A DNA stretch of 64,000 nt, from positions 1-64,000 of the forward strand of contig CAWHBI010000001.1 in assembly GCA_963827545.1 (NCBI GenBank). The letters are read 5' to 3'. The notes under the pieces are model-generated. The model did not search any database. It was not told the DNA's origin and saw only the letters and a program-made list of their open reading frames with translations. The stretch is from AWTP1-13 sp963827545. Lineage in GTDB: Bacteria > Pseudomonadota > Alphaproteobacteria > Rhizobiales > Hyphomicrobiaceae. Position numbers and translations under genes: made by a program. Positions within the stretch are counted from its first letter, which is position 1. Each line of letters opens with the position of its first letter. Below are positions 16,284-24,104 of the stretch, piece by piece.

Positions 16284-17089
16284 CCGGGCAGCGTCGCGTC
16301 AGCGAGGCCGAGCTGCACGCCTTCGTGGATGGCGAGCTGACGCCCGACGAGCATGCCGAGATCGAGGCGATGCTGGTGGCTGCTTCATCGGATCAGGCGC
16401 TGGCGCACGAGTTCCGCGATCTGAACGAGGCGATCAGGGTGCGCTATGCCGGGCGGCTCAAGGAGCCGGTACCGCCGGTCATGCACAAGCTGGCGATGCG
16501 GCTGGGGCGCGACCGGTTTCCCGCGGGGCGGCAGCTGGGCCGCTTGGCAGCCGCAACCCTGGTCATTCTGGCCGCTGGCGCCGCAGGCTATAGCCTGCGA
16601 GACCTGATTTCGGAGCCGCGCACTCCCGATGTCGCCTTCGTGACGACGGCGCTCGCCGCGCACACTGTCTATGTGCCCGAGGTGCGCCATCCCGTCGAGG
16701 TCAAGGCGGACGAAGCGCATCTGGTGCGGTGGCTGACCAAGCGTGTCGGCGCCGACGTGCGCGCGCCCTCGCTCGCGGAACTGGGCTGGAGGCTCATGGG
16801 GGGTCGCCTGCTGCCCGACCATGGCGTTGCGGCGGCGCAGTTCATGTACGAGGACGCCAGCGGGCGGCGCCTGACGCTCTACATGCGCAGGGAGTCGGGT
16901 CTCAACAACACGTCGTTCCGTTTCTTCGAGAAGGATGGCTTCGGCTCGTTCTACTGGATCGACCGGCCGCTCGCGTATGCGCTGTCTGGCCGGCTCACCC
17001 GTGACGAGCTCATGAACCTCGCCAATGTGGTCTACGCGCAGATCGAGGCAGGGAGCAGAGCGCCAGCCGAGCCCCGTCCCGCCCAATAG
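16280..17089 (+). CDS. Transmembrane anti-sigma factor
   Basis: Holds the upstream sigma factor inactive at the membrane. The protein has 269 residues: a cytoplasmic N-terminal domain (SEAELHAFVDGELTPDEHAEIEA), one transmembrane helix at about 87-106, and a periplasmic sensor domain of about 160 residues ending in a helical LTRDELMNLANVVYAQIEA. The HxxxCxxC zinc motif of ZAS anti-sigma factors is absent; the domain still follows the FVDGELTPDE pattern of non-zinc relatives. It overlaps the sigma gene by 4 bases. The signal and release mechanism are unknown. Confidence 0.9.
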   Translation: MTGQRRVSEAELHAFVDGELTPDEHAEIEAMLVAASSDQALAHEFRDLNEAIRVRYAGRLKEPVPPVMHKLAMRLGRDRFPAGRQLGRLAAATLVILAAGAAGYSLRDLISEPRTPDVAFVTTALAAHTVYVPEVRHPVEVKADEAHLVRWLTKRVGADVRAPSLAELGWRLMGGRLLPDHGVAAAQFMYEDASGRRLTLYMRRESGLNNTSFRFFEKDGFGSFYWIDRPLAYALSGRLTRDELMNLANVVYAQIEAGSRAPAEPRPAQ

Positions 17090-17102
17090 GCCATGGGATA
17101 GG

Positions 17103-17414
17103 CTAGCGCGCGTAGGGTGAGGGCTGGTGCTTCGGGTCGATCGGCACGCAGTTGCGGTGCCCGGCCTCGATGCAGGTCTGGATGCGCGAGTAGGCACGCA
17201 AGCTGTCGATGAGCCAGCTGCCGAGAACGACGATGGCGACGATCACCGCCAGCGCGGCGAGGTTCTGCCGCATGCGCAGGCGGTCTTCAGCCAGCTCATC
17301 GGCGGCTTGTGACAGGCTGGCTGCTGGTATGCTGGCGCTCAGGATCGCCGGCGGCTGAACTGGCCGGCTCGGCCGCAGCCTGGCGCGCGCACTCTTGAGC
17401 GGAATGACATTCAT
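17103..17414 (-). CDS. Small single-pass membrane protein of unknown function
   Basis: A 103-residue protein convergent with the anti-sigma gene (13 bases between stops). The basic N-terminus (IPLKSARARLRPSRP) and a polar stretch are followed by a transmembrane helix LAALAVIVAIVVLGSWLIDS (about 53-72) and a short tail with two cysteines (IQTCIEAGHRNCVPID). The pattern of a helix followed by a CxxxxxxxC tail recurs in uncharacterised rhizobial proteins. It starts at ATG 17414, with divergent genes beginning about 70 bases further right. Confidence 0.7.
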   Translation of the reverse strand: MNVIPLKSARARLRPSRPVQPPAILSASIPAASLSQAADELAEDRLRMRQNLAALAVIVAIVVLGSWLIDSLRAYSRIQTCIEAGHRNCVPIDPKHQPSPYAR

Positions 17415-17484
17415 GTCGTGGATCGGCGACCGCAGGGAGCGACTCGATCTTGCCAGATGCCTCTTTCCTGCTCAAGGTCTGGTC

Positions 17485-17598
17485 ATGACGCTTGTCGATC
17501 GCCTGCGTGCCGCCTGGGCCTGCGCGGAGTGCCGCCTCTACCGGCGGACCGCGCTCGCCCTCGTCGCGCTTGCGACCCTGTTCTGGATGTTGCGGTAG
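17485..17598 (+). CDS. Possible 37-residue membrane peptide
   Basis: A very short frame, MTLVDRLRAAWACAE then CRLYRRTALALVALATLFW, with a hydrophobic C-terminal helix and a basic middle. AAGG lies about 11 bases before the ATG. Its stop TAG is part of the TAGGAG ribosome site of the following acetyltransferase, suggesting coupled translation. A longer start at 17395 is possible but would overlap the divergent gene. Confidence 0.4.
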   Translation: MTLVDRLRAAWACAECRLYRRTALALVALATLFWMLR

Positions 17599-17604
17599 GA
17601 GCCC

Positions 17605-18096
17605 GTGGGCCGGTACCTCATCGAGCGGGGCTTCCGCGAGCGTGATCGGGCCACAATCGTGGGCCTGATGCGCGAATACGAGGCGGGGCTTGGCGTATCC
17701 CTCTGCTTTCAGGGCTTCGAGGCCGAGGTCGCCGGGCTGCCTGGCGACTACGCCCCGCCCGGAGGAGAGATGCTGCTTGCCCGCGACACCGAGCAGGACG
17801 GGCTGATAGGTTGCGTGGCCCTGCGGCCTGTGCCGAATGTGCCGGATCTTGGCGAGATGAAGCGTCTGTATGTGCGCCAGGCTGCACGCGGCTGCGGTCT
17901 CGGCCGCCAGTTGGCACGCGCTGCCATGGAGCAGGCGCGTCATTTGGGGTACCGCCGCATGTGTCTCGACACCTTGCCCAGCATGACGGAAGCCCAGGCA
18001 CTGTATCGCTCGCTTGGGTTCCGGCTCGTGGGCACCAGCAACTCCGAGCCTCAAGTGCTGCTGTTTGAGCGGGAGCTTGCCCCTCATGACTGCTGA
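17605..18096 (+). CDS. GNAT-family N-acetyltransferase
   Basis: Transfers an acetyl group from acetyl-CoA to an amine substrate. The 163-residue protein starts at GTG 17605 (TAGGAG upstream). The fold is visible: ERGFRERDRATIVGLMREY, the beta strand GCVALRPVPNVPDLGEMKRLYV, the acetyl-CoA-binding motif A RQAARGCGLGRQLARAAM (pyrophosphate loop GCGLG), and the C-terminal LYRSLGFRLVG. The substrate is unknown. It overlaps the start of the following hydrolase gene by 11 bases, so the two are co-translated. Confidence 0.9.
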   Translation: MGRYLIERGFRERDRATIVGLMREYEAGLGVSLCFQGFEAEVAGLPGDYAPPGGEMLLARDTEQDGLIGCVALRPVPNVPDLGEMKRLYVRQAARGCGLGRQLARAAMEQARHLGYRRMCLDTLPSMTEAQALYRSLGFRLVGTSNSEPQVLLFERELAPHDC

Positions 18097-18991
18097 CCTG
18101 GTGCAGGATCATCGTCTGCGGCTGGCAGATGGGCGCACGCTGGGCTATCGGGTCTATGGCGATCCGGCCGGCGAGCCGGTCCTGTTTCTGCACGGCACGC
18201 CCGGCTCGCGCCTCAAGTTCTCGATTGCGCACGAAGCCGGCAGCGCCTTGCGCCTTGCCGTGGTGGCTCCGGATCGCTGGGGCTATGGCCTCACCGATGC
18301 GCCGTCCGCTCCGACCCTGCAGGCATTCGCCGGCGACATGGCTGCTCTGATGGACAGCTTGGGCCACGCGCGCTTCGCGGTTGGCGGCATTTCGGGAGGC
18401 GGACCCTATGCCACGGCTGTGGCCGCCTGTCTCAATTCCAGGGTGTCAGCGCTGGCCCTCGTCAGCCCGGTTGGCCCGATCGTCGATGCCGCACTGGGAT
18501 CATCGCTGCCATTCTTGCACCGCTTCTGCTTTACGGTGCTGCCGCGCGGGCCCTGGGCCGTCTCGGCGGCGATGCGCGCCTTCCGCTGGAGCCTCACACA
18601 CACACCACGCCTCGCCGGCCAGCTCACGACTTGGCGCGCGGCTCGCACGGACAAACGGGTGATTGCCCGCCCCGACATCTCGCAGCGCATTCTCGGCAGC
18701 TTCCGGGAAGGTTTGAGACCCGGCACCGCAGGGCCCAACATCGACCTGGCGCTCTTCTCGCGCCCCTGGCAGGTCGACCTTTCGGCAATCATCGCCCCCG
18801 CGCGGCTATGGATTGGCAGTGCCGATTCCAATGTGCCTCTGGTGGCCGTGCGCGCGCTGGCCCAGCGTATTGCCAACTGTAGGGTGACGGATCTGCCCGG
18901 CGAGGGGCATTTGTGGGTTTCTGTGCACCACGCCGACGTGTTGGCCTGGGTGGCTTCGATGGTTCAGGAGAAAGCCGCCAGCACGCACTGA
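18086..18991 (+). CDS. Alpha/beta-hydrolase
   Basis: A serine hydrolase of 301 residues. ATG 18086 overlaps the end of the acetyltransferase and has GGGAG upstream; the longer frame has no family similarity. Seen: the oxyanion-hole region FLHGTPGSRLKF, APDRWGYGLTD, the nucleophile elbow GISGGGPYA with Ser103, and a late catalytic histidine in PGEGHLWVSV. The cap domain covers about 125-215. The family includes esterases, lipases and peptidases; nothing distinguishes them here. Confidence 0.88.
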   Translation: MTADLVQDHRLRLADGRTLGYRVYGDPAGEPVLFLHGTPGSRLKFSIAHEAGSALRLAVVAPDRWGYGLTDAPSAPTLQAFAGDMAALMDSLGHARFAVGGISGGGPYATAVAACLNSRVSALALVSPVGPIVDAALGSSLPFLHRFCFTVLPRGPWAVSAAMRAFRWSLTHTPRLAGQLTTWRAARTDKRVIARPDISQRILGSFREGLRPGTAGPNIDLALFSRPWQVDLSAIIAPARLWIGSADSNVPLVAVRALAQRIANCRVTDLPGEGHLWVSVHHADVLAWVASMVQEKAASTH

Positions 18992-19031
18992 CGCCGTCGC
19001 ACGCAGAACCCGCGGCTTCAAATCGATCGTG

Positions 19032-19259
19032 TCAGGCTGGGGAGGCCCGCCGTCCAAACAGGCCAAGGACGCCCTTGAGCCAGTCCCCGCTGCCCGGCTT
19101 GCGCTGGGTCGGGTCAGCGTGGAGCAGAATAGCCTCGCCGGGTCGCCACTGAGCCTCGACCACCTTCACTTCGGCCTTGACGTCCTCATAGGGCTCGTCA
19201 GAAGCGGCCATCGCGAAGCCCGCGGCCCGCGCAGCGCTGTTGAGTGTTTCCATTCCCAT
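19032..19259 (-). CDS. Small protein of unknown function
   Basis: A 75-residue frame from ATG 19259 (MGMETLNSAARAAGFAMA). The centre is acidic (SDEPYEDVKAEVKVVEAQW), followed by RPGEAILLHADPTQRKP and a C-terminal amphipathic helix GDWLKGVLGLFGRRA. It is cytoplasmic by appearance, with no known domain. It is convergent with the hydrolase gene. The start is uncertain; a TTG 24 bases further up or the second ATG are alternatives. Codon use is coding-like. Confidence 0.5.
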   Translation of the reverse strand: MGMETLNSAARAAGFAMAASDEPYEDVKAEVKVVEAQWRPGEAILLHADPTQRKPGSGDWLKGVLGLFGRRASPA

Positions 19260-19283
19260 GGCGTTATTAACTCGTAAGCCCAA

Positions 19284-19761
19284 GTTCGCGTTCCAGGATC
19301 AGCTCCCGGGCTTGATCGCACCGCGACGTGCTCGCCTGCCGTGGGATCGCTTAAGATTTAGCGCGGCATTATGGCCGCAGGTCAAGGCAATTCACAAAAG
19401 ATCGTGATTACGCGGATGCAGCAAGGGGAGGGTCGGCGTTTGCCGGCTGCCCCGAGGAGCCCGAGTGCGTGCAGACGCAACCCAGGTCATAGCCGAGGTA
19501 GCTCCAACTCGTGCGCTTGGCTCCGCCGGCGACCGAGACGGTGCCGAATGCGCTCGCGATTGCGGGCCAAGGCGCCGGTCCGCCCATTGGTCGCGCACGC
19601 CCGGACGCTCATGGATATGCACGACCGGCAAATTTTCCCGTTAGCCCGCTTGCGCTTGCTCCGGCGCGGGTTCACCATATTGTTACGCGCCCCATGAAGC
19701 TCAGGCGCGGGCGCGCGCGAGCTGACGCGTCCCTTTGCCTGGGCCAGTCAAGGAGGATCCT
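19284..19761. other. Intergenic region upstream of the EF-G paralogue
   Basis: 478 bases with patches of lower G+C (around 19340-19410 and 19620-19690). It must contain the promoter of the EF-G-like gene and perhaps that of the small leftward gene. Open frames here are arginine-rich shadows without ribosome sites. No hairpin-plus-T-run terminator was seen. Confidence 0.4.
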
Positions 19762-21813
19762 ATGGGGCAAAATGGTGGCTCTGCCGCTCGCAGCTCCCGC
19801 TGCATCGCACTGGTCGGGCCTTACCTTTCCGGCAAAACCACACTTCTCGAATCCATTCTTGCCCGCACCGGCGCCGTGACGCGCCAGGGCAAAGTCACAG
19901 ACAAGAATACCGTGGGCGACGGCTCGGCCGAGGCCCGTGACCACGGCATGAGCGTCGAGCTCAATATCGCCGACGCCACCTTCCTCGGCGAAAACTTCAC
20001 CTTCATCGACTGCCCAGGCTCCATCGAGTTCCAGCACGAGGGTGCGCTCGCCGTCACCGCCTGCGACGCCGCCATCGTGGTATGCGAGCCCGACACCAAG
20101 CGCGTGCCCGCGCTGCAGCTGATCCTGAAGCAGCTCGAGGATCGCGGCATTCCCCGCTTCCTGTTCCTCAACAAGATCAATTCCTTCGACGCCCAGGTGC
20201 GCGACATCCTGCCCACTCTGCAGCCGGCGAGCGCCAAGCCGCTGGTGCTGCGGCAGATTCCGATCTGGGAGAACGGCGTCGCATCGGGCTTCGTCGACCT
20301 CGCGCTCGAGCGCGCCTTCGTCTACCGCAAGCAGTCCAATGCCGAAGTGATCGAAATGCCCTCCGCCGTGAAGGATCGGGAGACGGAAGCCCGCTTCAAG
20401 ATGCTCGAGCAGCTCGCCGACTACGACGACGAGCTGATGGAGCAGCTGCTGGCTGACGTGCAGCCGCCGCGCGACAAGGTGTTCGCCGATCTCGTCAAGG
20501 AAGTGCAGGACGGTCTGATCGTGCCGGTGCTGCTGGGCTCGGCCGAGAACGGCAACGGCATCCTGCGCCTGCTGAAGGCCCTGCGCCACGAGGCTCCGTT
20601 CGTCGATCGCACCGCCAAGCGCCTGAAACTCGAGAATGCGAAGTCGGCCGCCCACGTGATCAAGACGATGTACACGCCGCACGGCGGCAAGGTCAGCGTC
20701 GTGCGCGTGCTGGCGGGCGAGTTCGGCGAAGGCACCGTGGTGCAGGGCGCGCGTGCCGAGGAGCGCGCGGCTGCTGCCTTCTCCCTGCTCGGGCAGGATG
20801 CCAAGAAGCGCGCGCCCGCCAAGGCCGGCGAGACGGTGGCGCTGGGACGCTTGGAAAAGATCATCTCCGGCGAAACGCTGTCGTCGGAGAAAGGCGGCAG
20901 CACGCAAGTTCCTGCACCCGTGCCGGCTCAGCCGGTTTATGGCGTGGCCATCAACGTCAAGGATCGCAAGGACGAGGTGAAGCTCACAGGCGCCCTGGGC
21001 CGGCTGATGGAGGAGGACCCTTCGCTCAAGCTGGAGCACGCCAAGGACACCCACCAGATGGTGCTGTGGGGGCAGGGTGAGATGCACCTGCGCGTGGCGC
21101 TGGAGCGGCTCAAGCGCAAATACGGCGTCGACGCCGAGTCCAAGCGGCGGCAGGTGCCCTACAAGGAAACCATCCGCAAGGGCATCGAGGTGCGCGGCCG
21201 GCACAAGAAGCAATCGGGCGGGCACGGCCAGTTCGGCGACGTGGTGATCGACATCAAGCCGCTGCCGCGCGGTACGGGCTTCCAGTTCGCGGAGAAGATT
21301 ACCGGTGGTGTGGTGCCGCGGCAGTTCATTCCCTCGGTGGAGATCGGTGTCACCGATTATCTGCAGCGCGGGCCGCTCGGCGGCTTTCCGGTGGTGGACG
21401 TAGCGGTCACGCTGACCGATGGCTCCTACCATTCGGTCGATTCCTCTGACATGGCCTTCCGCCAAGCCGGCCGCATCGGCATGGCCGAGGGCATGCCCAA
21501 GTGCAGTCCGGTCCTGCTGGAGCCGATCATGGAGGTGGAGATCGCCATTCCCTCCGATGCCACCGCGCGCATCAACGGCATGATCCCGCAGCGGCGCGGG
21601 CAGATCCTGGGGTTCGACGCGCGCGAGGGCTGGCCTGGCTGGGACGTGGTCAAGGCGCAGCTGCCGGAGTCCGAGATGCAGGACCTGATCGTGGAGCTGC
21701 GCTCGGCGACGGCGGGTGTCGGCACCTACACGGCCAAGTTCCACCACCTGGCCGAGCTGACCGGCCGGCTGGCGGACAACGTGCTGGCCGCGCACAAGGC
21801 CGCGGCGGAGTAG
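19762..21813 (+). CDS. Elongation factor G-like translational GTPase (paralogue)
   Basis: An EF-G family GTPase of 683 residues, starting at ATG 19762 with a strong AGGAGG. All five EF-G domains are recognisable: the G domain (P-loop GPYLSGKTT 19-27), domain II, domain III (VEALG-like LTGALGRLMEEDP), domain IV with GRHKKQSGGHGQFGDV, and domain V. G3 reads DCPGS, with Ser87 where EF-G has its catalytic histidine, and G4 reads NKIN, not NKxD. These changes mark it as a divergent paralogue and not the housekeeping factor. Its role is unknown; relatives are suspected in ribosome recycling or stress. Confidence 0.9.
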   Translation: MGQNGGSAARSSRCIALVGPYLSGKTTLLESILARTGAVTRQGKVTDKNTVGDGSAEARDHGMSVELNIADATFLGENFTFIDCPGSIEFQHEGALAVTACDAAIVVCEPDTKRVPALQLILKQLEDRGIPRFLFLNKINSFDAQVRDILPTLQPASAKPLVLRQIPIWENGVASGFVDLALERAFVYRKQSNAEVIEMPSAVKDRETEARFKMLEQLADYDDELMEQLLADVQPPRDKVFADLVKEVQDGLIVPVLLGSAENGNGILRLLKALRHEAPFVDRTAKRLKLENAKSAAHVIKTMYTPHGGKVSVVRVLAGEFGEGTVVQGARAEERAAAAFSLLGQDAKKRAPAKAGETVALGRLEKIISGETLSSEKGGSTQVPAPVPAQPVYGVAINVKDRKDEVKLTGALGRLMEEDPSLKLEHAKDTHQMVLWGQGEMHLRVALERLKRKYGVDAESKRRQVPYKETIRKGIEVRGRHKKQSGGHGQFGDVVIDIKPLPRGTGFQFAEKITGGVVPRQFIPSVEIGVTDYLQRGPLGGFPVVDVAVTLTDGSYHSVDSSDMAFRQAGRIGMAEGMPKCSPVLLEPIMEVEIAIPSDATARINGMIPQRRGQILGFDAREGWPGWDVVKAQLPESEMQDLIVELRSATAGVGTYTAKFHHLAELTGRLADNVLAAHKAAAE

Positions 21814-21816
21814 ATT

Positions 21817-21952
21817 CCCTCTCCCCACGCTTCTTCAGCGTGGGGAGAGGGTTAGGGTGAGGGGCGGCATAAAACTCCGACGGTACTCGAGGCCGCCTCA
21901 CCTATCCGAGACTGGCTCCGCCATGGCCCTCTCCCCGCAAGCGGGGAGAGGG
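21817..21952. repeat. Family A palindromic repeat, copy 2
   Basis: CCCTCTCCCCACGC hairpin, GTGAGGGGCGGC...GCCGCC arms and a closing CCCTCTCCCCGC-AA-GCGGGGAGAGGG hairpin. It lies between two convergent genes, but the leftward KdgD frame continues into it and stops only at 21852. Confidence 0.9.
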
Positions 21953-22880
21953 AGGGCGCCTGCTGCGCCCCCAGTCCCGCGATCAGCGCGCGCAAGGCCT
22001 CGTGATCCTCGCGCGTGAGATCGCACAGCGGCGGCCGCACCTTGCCGGCGCTGCGGCCGATGATGGCGGCGCCCGCCTTGACGATGCTCACCGCATAGCC
22101 CGGCTGGCGGCTGCGGATGCGCACGTAGGGGATGAGGAAGTCCCGCTCGAAGCGTGCGAACGCGGCAGTGTCTCCCGCATACACGGCCCGGTGCACGTCG
22201 ATGGCCGTGCGCGGCACGAAATTGAAGATGGCCGAGGAGTAGCTGGCGAAGCCCTGGGCCGCGAAGGCGGGCGCATAGGTCTCCGCGGTCGGCATGCCGT
22301 TGAGATAGACCAGCCGGTCGCCCAGCAGGCCGCGAATGCGCATGTTCTGCTCGGTGTCGCCGATGCCGTCCTTGAAGCCGATGAGGTTCGGGCAGGCTTC
22401 GGCGAGGCTCGCCAGCGTCTCCGCCTGCAGCCGGCAGTTGGCGCGGTTGTAGACCACGATACCCAGCCTGCAGGCCTTGCACACCGCCTCGATGTGCGCG
22501 CGCAGGCCCTCCTGCGGCGCCTCGGTCAGATAGGGCGGCAGCAGCAGCAAGCCATCGGCCCCCAGACGATCGCTCTCCTTGGCATAGGCCACGGCCATGC
22601 GCGTGCCGTAGCCCGCGGCTCCGAGGATGGGAATGCTGCCGGCGCGCAGCTTCACCGCATTGGAGAGGAGTGCGGCGTACTCTGCGTCCGCGAGCGAGAA
22701 GAACTCGCCCGCGCCGCCGGCCATGAAGAACGCCGCAGGCCGGTAGGTGGCGAGCCATTCCAGGCGTGCCGCTGAGGCCTTGGTGTCGAGTGCGTCGGCA
22801 GCGTCGAAATCGGTTGCCGGGAACGCAAGCAGACCCTGCGCCAGCGCCGACTTCAGTTCCTGCGGAGTCAAGTTGGCCAT
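21852..22880 (-). CDS. 5-dehydro-4-deoxyglucarate dehydratase (KdgD-like), with repeat-encoded tail
   Basis: A DapA-fold lyase that converts 5-dehydro-4-deoxyglucarate to 2-oxoglutarate semialdehyde with loss of water and CO2, in glucarate/galactarate breakdown. ATG 22880 (MANLTPQELKSALAQGLLAF) is the family start. The Schiff-base lysine is Lys170 (IGFKDGIGD) and the proton-relay tyrosine Tyr144 (VVYNRANC); NGMPTAE and the ending LTREDHEALRALIA are typical. The last 33 residues (310-342, beginning SLSPLAGRGPW) are translated from a family A repeat and have no counterpart in the family. A Bug-type receptor gene is divergent, perhaps bringing in the substrate. Confidence 0.88.
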   Translation of the reverse strand: MANLTPQELKSALAQGLLAFPATDFDAADALDTKASAARLEWLATYRPAAFFMAGGAGEFFSLADAEYAALLSNAVKLRAGSIPILGAAGYGTRMAVAYAKESDRLGADGLLLLPPYLTEAPQEGLRAHIEAVCKACRLGIVVYNRANCRLQAETLASLAEACPNLIGFKDGIGDTEQNMRIRGLLGDRLVYLNGMPTAETYAPAFAAQGFASYSSAIFNFVPRTAIDVHRAVYAGDTAAFARFERDFLIPYVRIRSRQPGYAVSIVKAGAAIIGRSAGKVRPPLCDLTREDHEALRALIAGLGAQQAPSLSPLAGRGPWRSQSRIGEAASSTVGVLCRPSP

Positions 22881-22993
22881 TGCTGATCGACCGCGAATTG
22901 GAAGCGTGGGCCGATGCCCACGCCTCGCCCGGTTCACGCCGCGCCCCTATACTATCGGCAACGGCCGATCACAACGGCAAGGAGGGAGGCACG

Positions 22994-23962
22994 ATGATCT
23001 ACCGCGCGCGCAAGGCGTGCTCGTTGCTCGCTGCCTGCGCAATCCTCGCAACTGTCGCGCACGCGCAGGACTTTCCCAACCGGACGATCCGTCTGCTGGT
23101 CGGATTTCCAGCCGGGGGGCCGAGCGACATTCCCGCCCGCCTCGTCGCCGAGAAGCTGCGCGAAGCGCTGGGGCAGCCGGTGGTGGTCGAGAACAAGACC
23201 GGGGCAGCCGGCATGATCGCGCTCAACGAGATGCTGGCGCAGCCGCGCGACGGGCACACCCTGCTGCTGTGCTCCTACCTCGAGCCGTCGAACACGCTGC
23301 TCTACAAGAGCGTCGCCTACAAGCTCGAGGACATCGCGCCGATCAGCCTGGTGTCCAAGGCCTACTATGCGTTCACGGTTCCGACAGCCCTGCCCGTCGG
23401 CAGCATGCAGGAGTTCATCGCCTACGCGAAGGCGCGGCCGGGCCAGCTCAACTACGGCCGGGTCGGCGCCGGCTCGGTGACCGAGCTGCTCGCCAAGCAG
23501 CTGGAGAAGGTGGCCGGTATTTCGATGGTCGGCGTGCCCTTCCGCGGCACCGGACCCGCGCTGCAGGAAGTGGCCGGAGGCCGGCTGGAGTTCATGGTCG
23601 GGCCGCTGGCGCTCAGCCTGCCGCTGCACGAGGGTGGCCAGGTGAAGATCCTCGGGCTGACGAGCCCCGAGCGGCTCCCCGCCGCGCCGCAGGTGCCGAC
23701 GCTCACCGAGCAGGGCGTGCCGATCGCCAGCTACGGCTGGTGGGGCATGTGCGGCGGCGCGGGCATCCCGAGGCCCGTGATCGACAGGCTCAACAAGGCG
23801 GTGGTCGCGGCGGTGAACGGGCCCGACTACCGCTCGGTGATGGAGAAATCCGGTGCGATCGCGACCGCTTCGACACCGGAGGAAATGGTCGCCGTCATCG
23901 CCGAGACCGTGCGCGACGTCGGCGCGCTGATCAAGGACCTCGGCATCAAGCAGCTGGAGTAG
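22994..23962 (+). CDS. Bug-family tripartite tricarboxylate transporter substrate-binding protein
   Basis: A periplasmic TctC-like receptor of 322 residues. It starts at ATG 22994 after GGAGGGAGGC. The signal peptide (LLAACAILATVAHAQ) is cleaved before DFPNRTIRLLVGFPAGGPSD, the canonical Bug N-terminus. The two lobes include GQPVVVENKTGAAG, the substrate-carboxylate loop, and SVTELLAKQLEKVAGI followed by VPFRGTGPALQEVAGG. No TctA/TctB genes are nearby, which is common because Bug receptors outnumber permeases. It is divergent from KdgD with 113 bases between starts, so a sugar-acid ligand is a reasonable guess. Confidence 0.93.
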   Translation: MIYRARKACSLLAACAILATVAHAQDFPNRTIRLLVGFPAGGPSDIPARLVAEKLREALGQPVVVENKTGAAGMIALNEMLAQPRDGHTLLLCSYLEPSNTLLYKSVAYKLEDIAPISLVSKAYYAFTVPTALPVGSMQEFIAYAKARPGQLNYGRVGAGSVTELLAKQLEKVAGISMVGVPFRGTGPALQEVAGGRLEFMVGPLALSLPLHEGGQVKILGLTSPERLPAAPQVPTLTEQGVPIASYGWWGMCGGAGIPRPVIDRLNKAVVAAVNGPDYRSVMEKSGAIATASTPEEMVAVIAETVRDVGALIKDLGIKQLE

Positions 23963-23974
23963 AGCTGTCCGAGG

Positions 23975-24046
23975 GCAATATGGTTAACACTGAACACTTC
24001 AATGTTTCACGTGAAACAACGAAGCGTTCAGTATTAACCATATTGC
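23975..24046. promoter_or_regulatory. parS: parS centromere site within a 72-bp near-palindrome
   Basis: The 16-mer TGTTTCACGTGAAACA (24003-24018) is identical to the consensus chromosomal parS, the nucleation site for ParB. It sits at the exact centre of a longer dyad: 36-base arms (23975-24010 and 24011-24046) match at about 32 of 36 positions, with flanks GCAATATGGTTAA...TTAACCATATTGC. It lies in a convergent intergenic gap, away from promoters. parS sites usually cluster near the replication origin, so this window is probably origin-proximal (inference). No parA/parB is present here. Confidence 0.92.
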
Positions 24047-24104
24047 TCCGGCGACGGACACCCACCCAGCGGCACGCCCTGGGCGCTGAGCGCCCAACAA
24101 GCTC

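Noticed and set aside
19672..21828. 718-codon open frame on the minus strand
   Set aside because: It is the antisense of the EF-G-like gene; such long shadows arise from high third-position GC. Its translation is His/Arg/Leu-rich without domains.
23975..24046. Reading the parS dyad as a simple rho-independent terminator
   Set aside because: It lies between convergent genes and could pause transcription, but the centre is an exact parS and no T-run follows; the centromere role explains it better.
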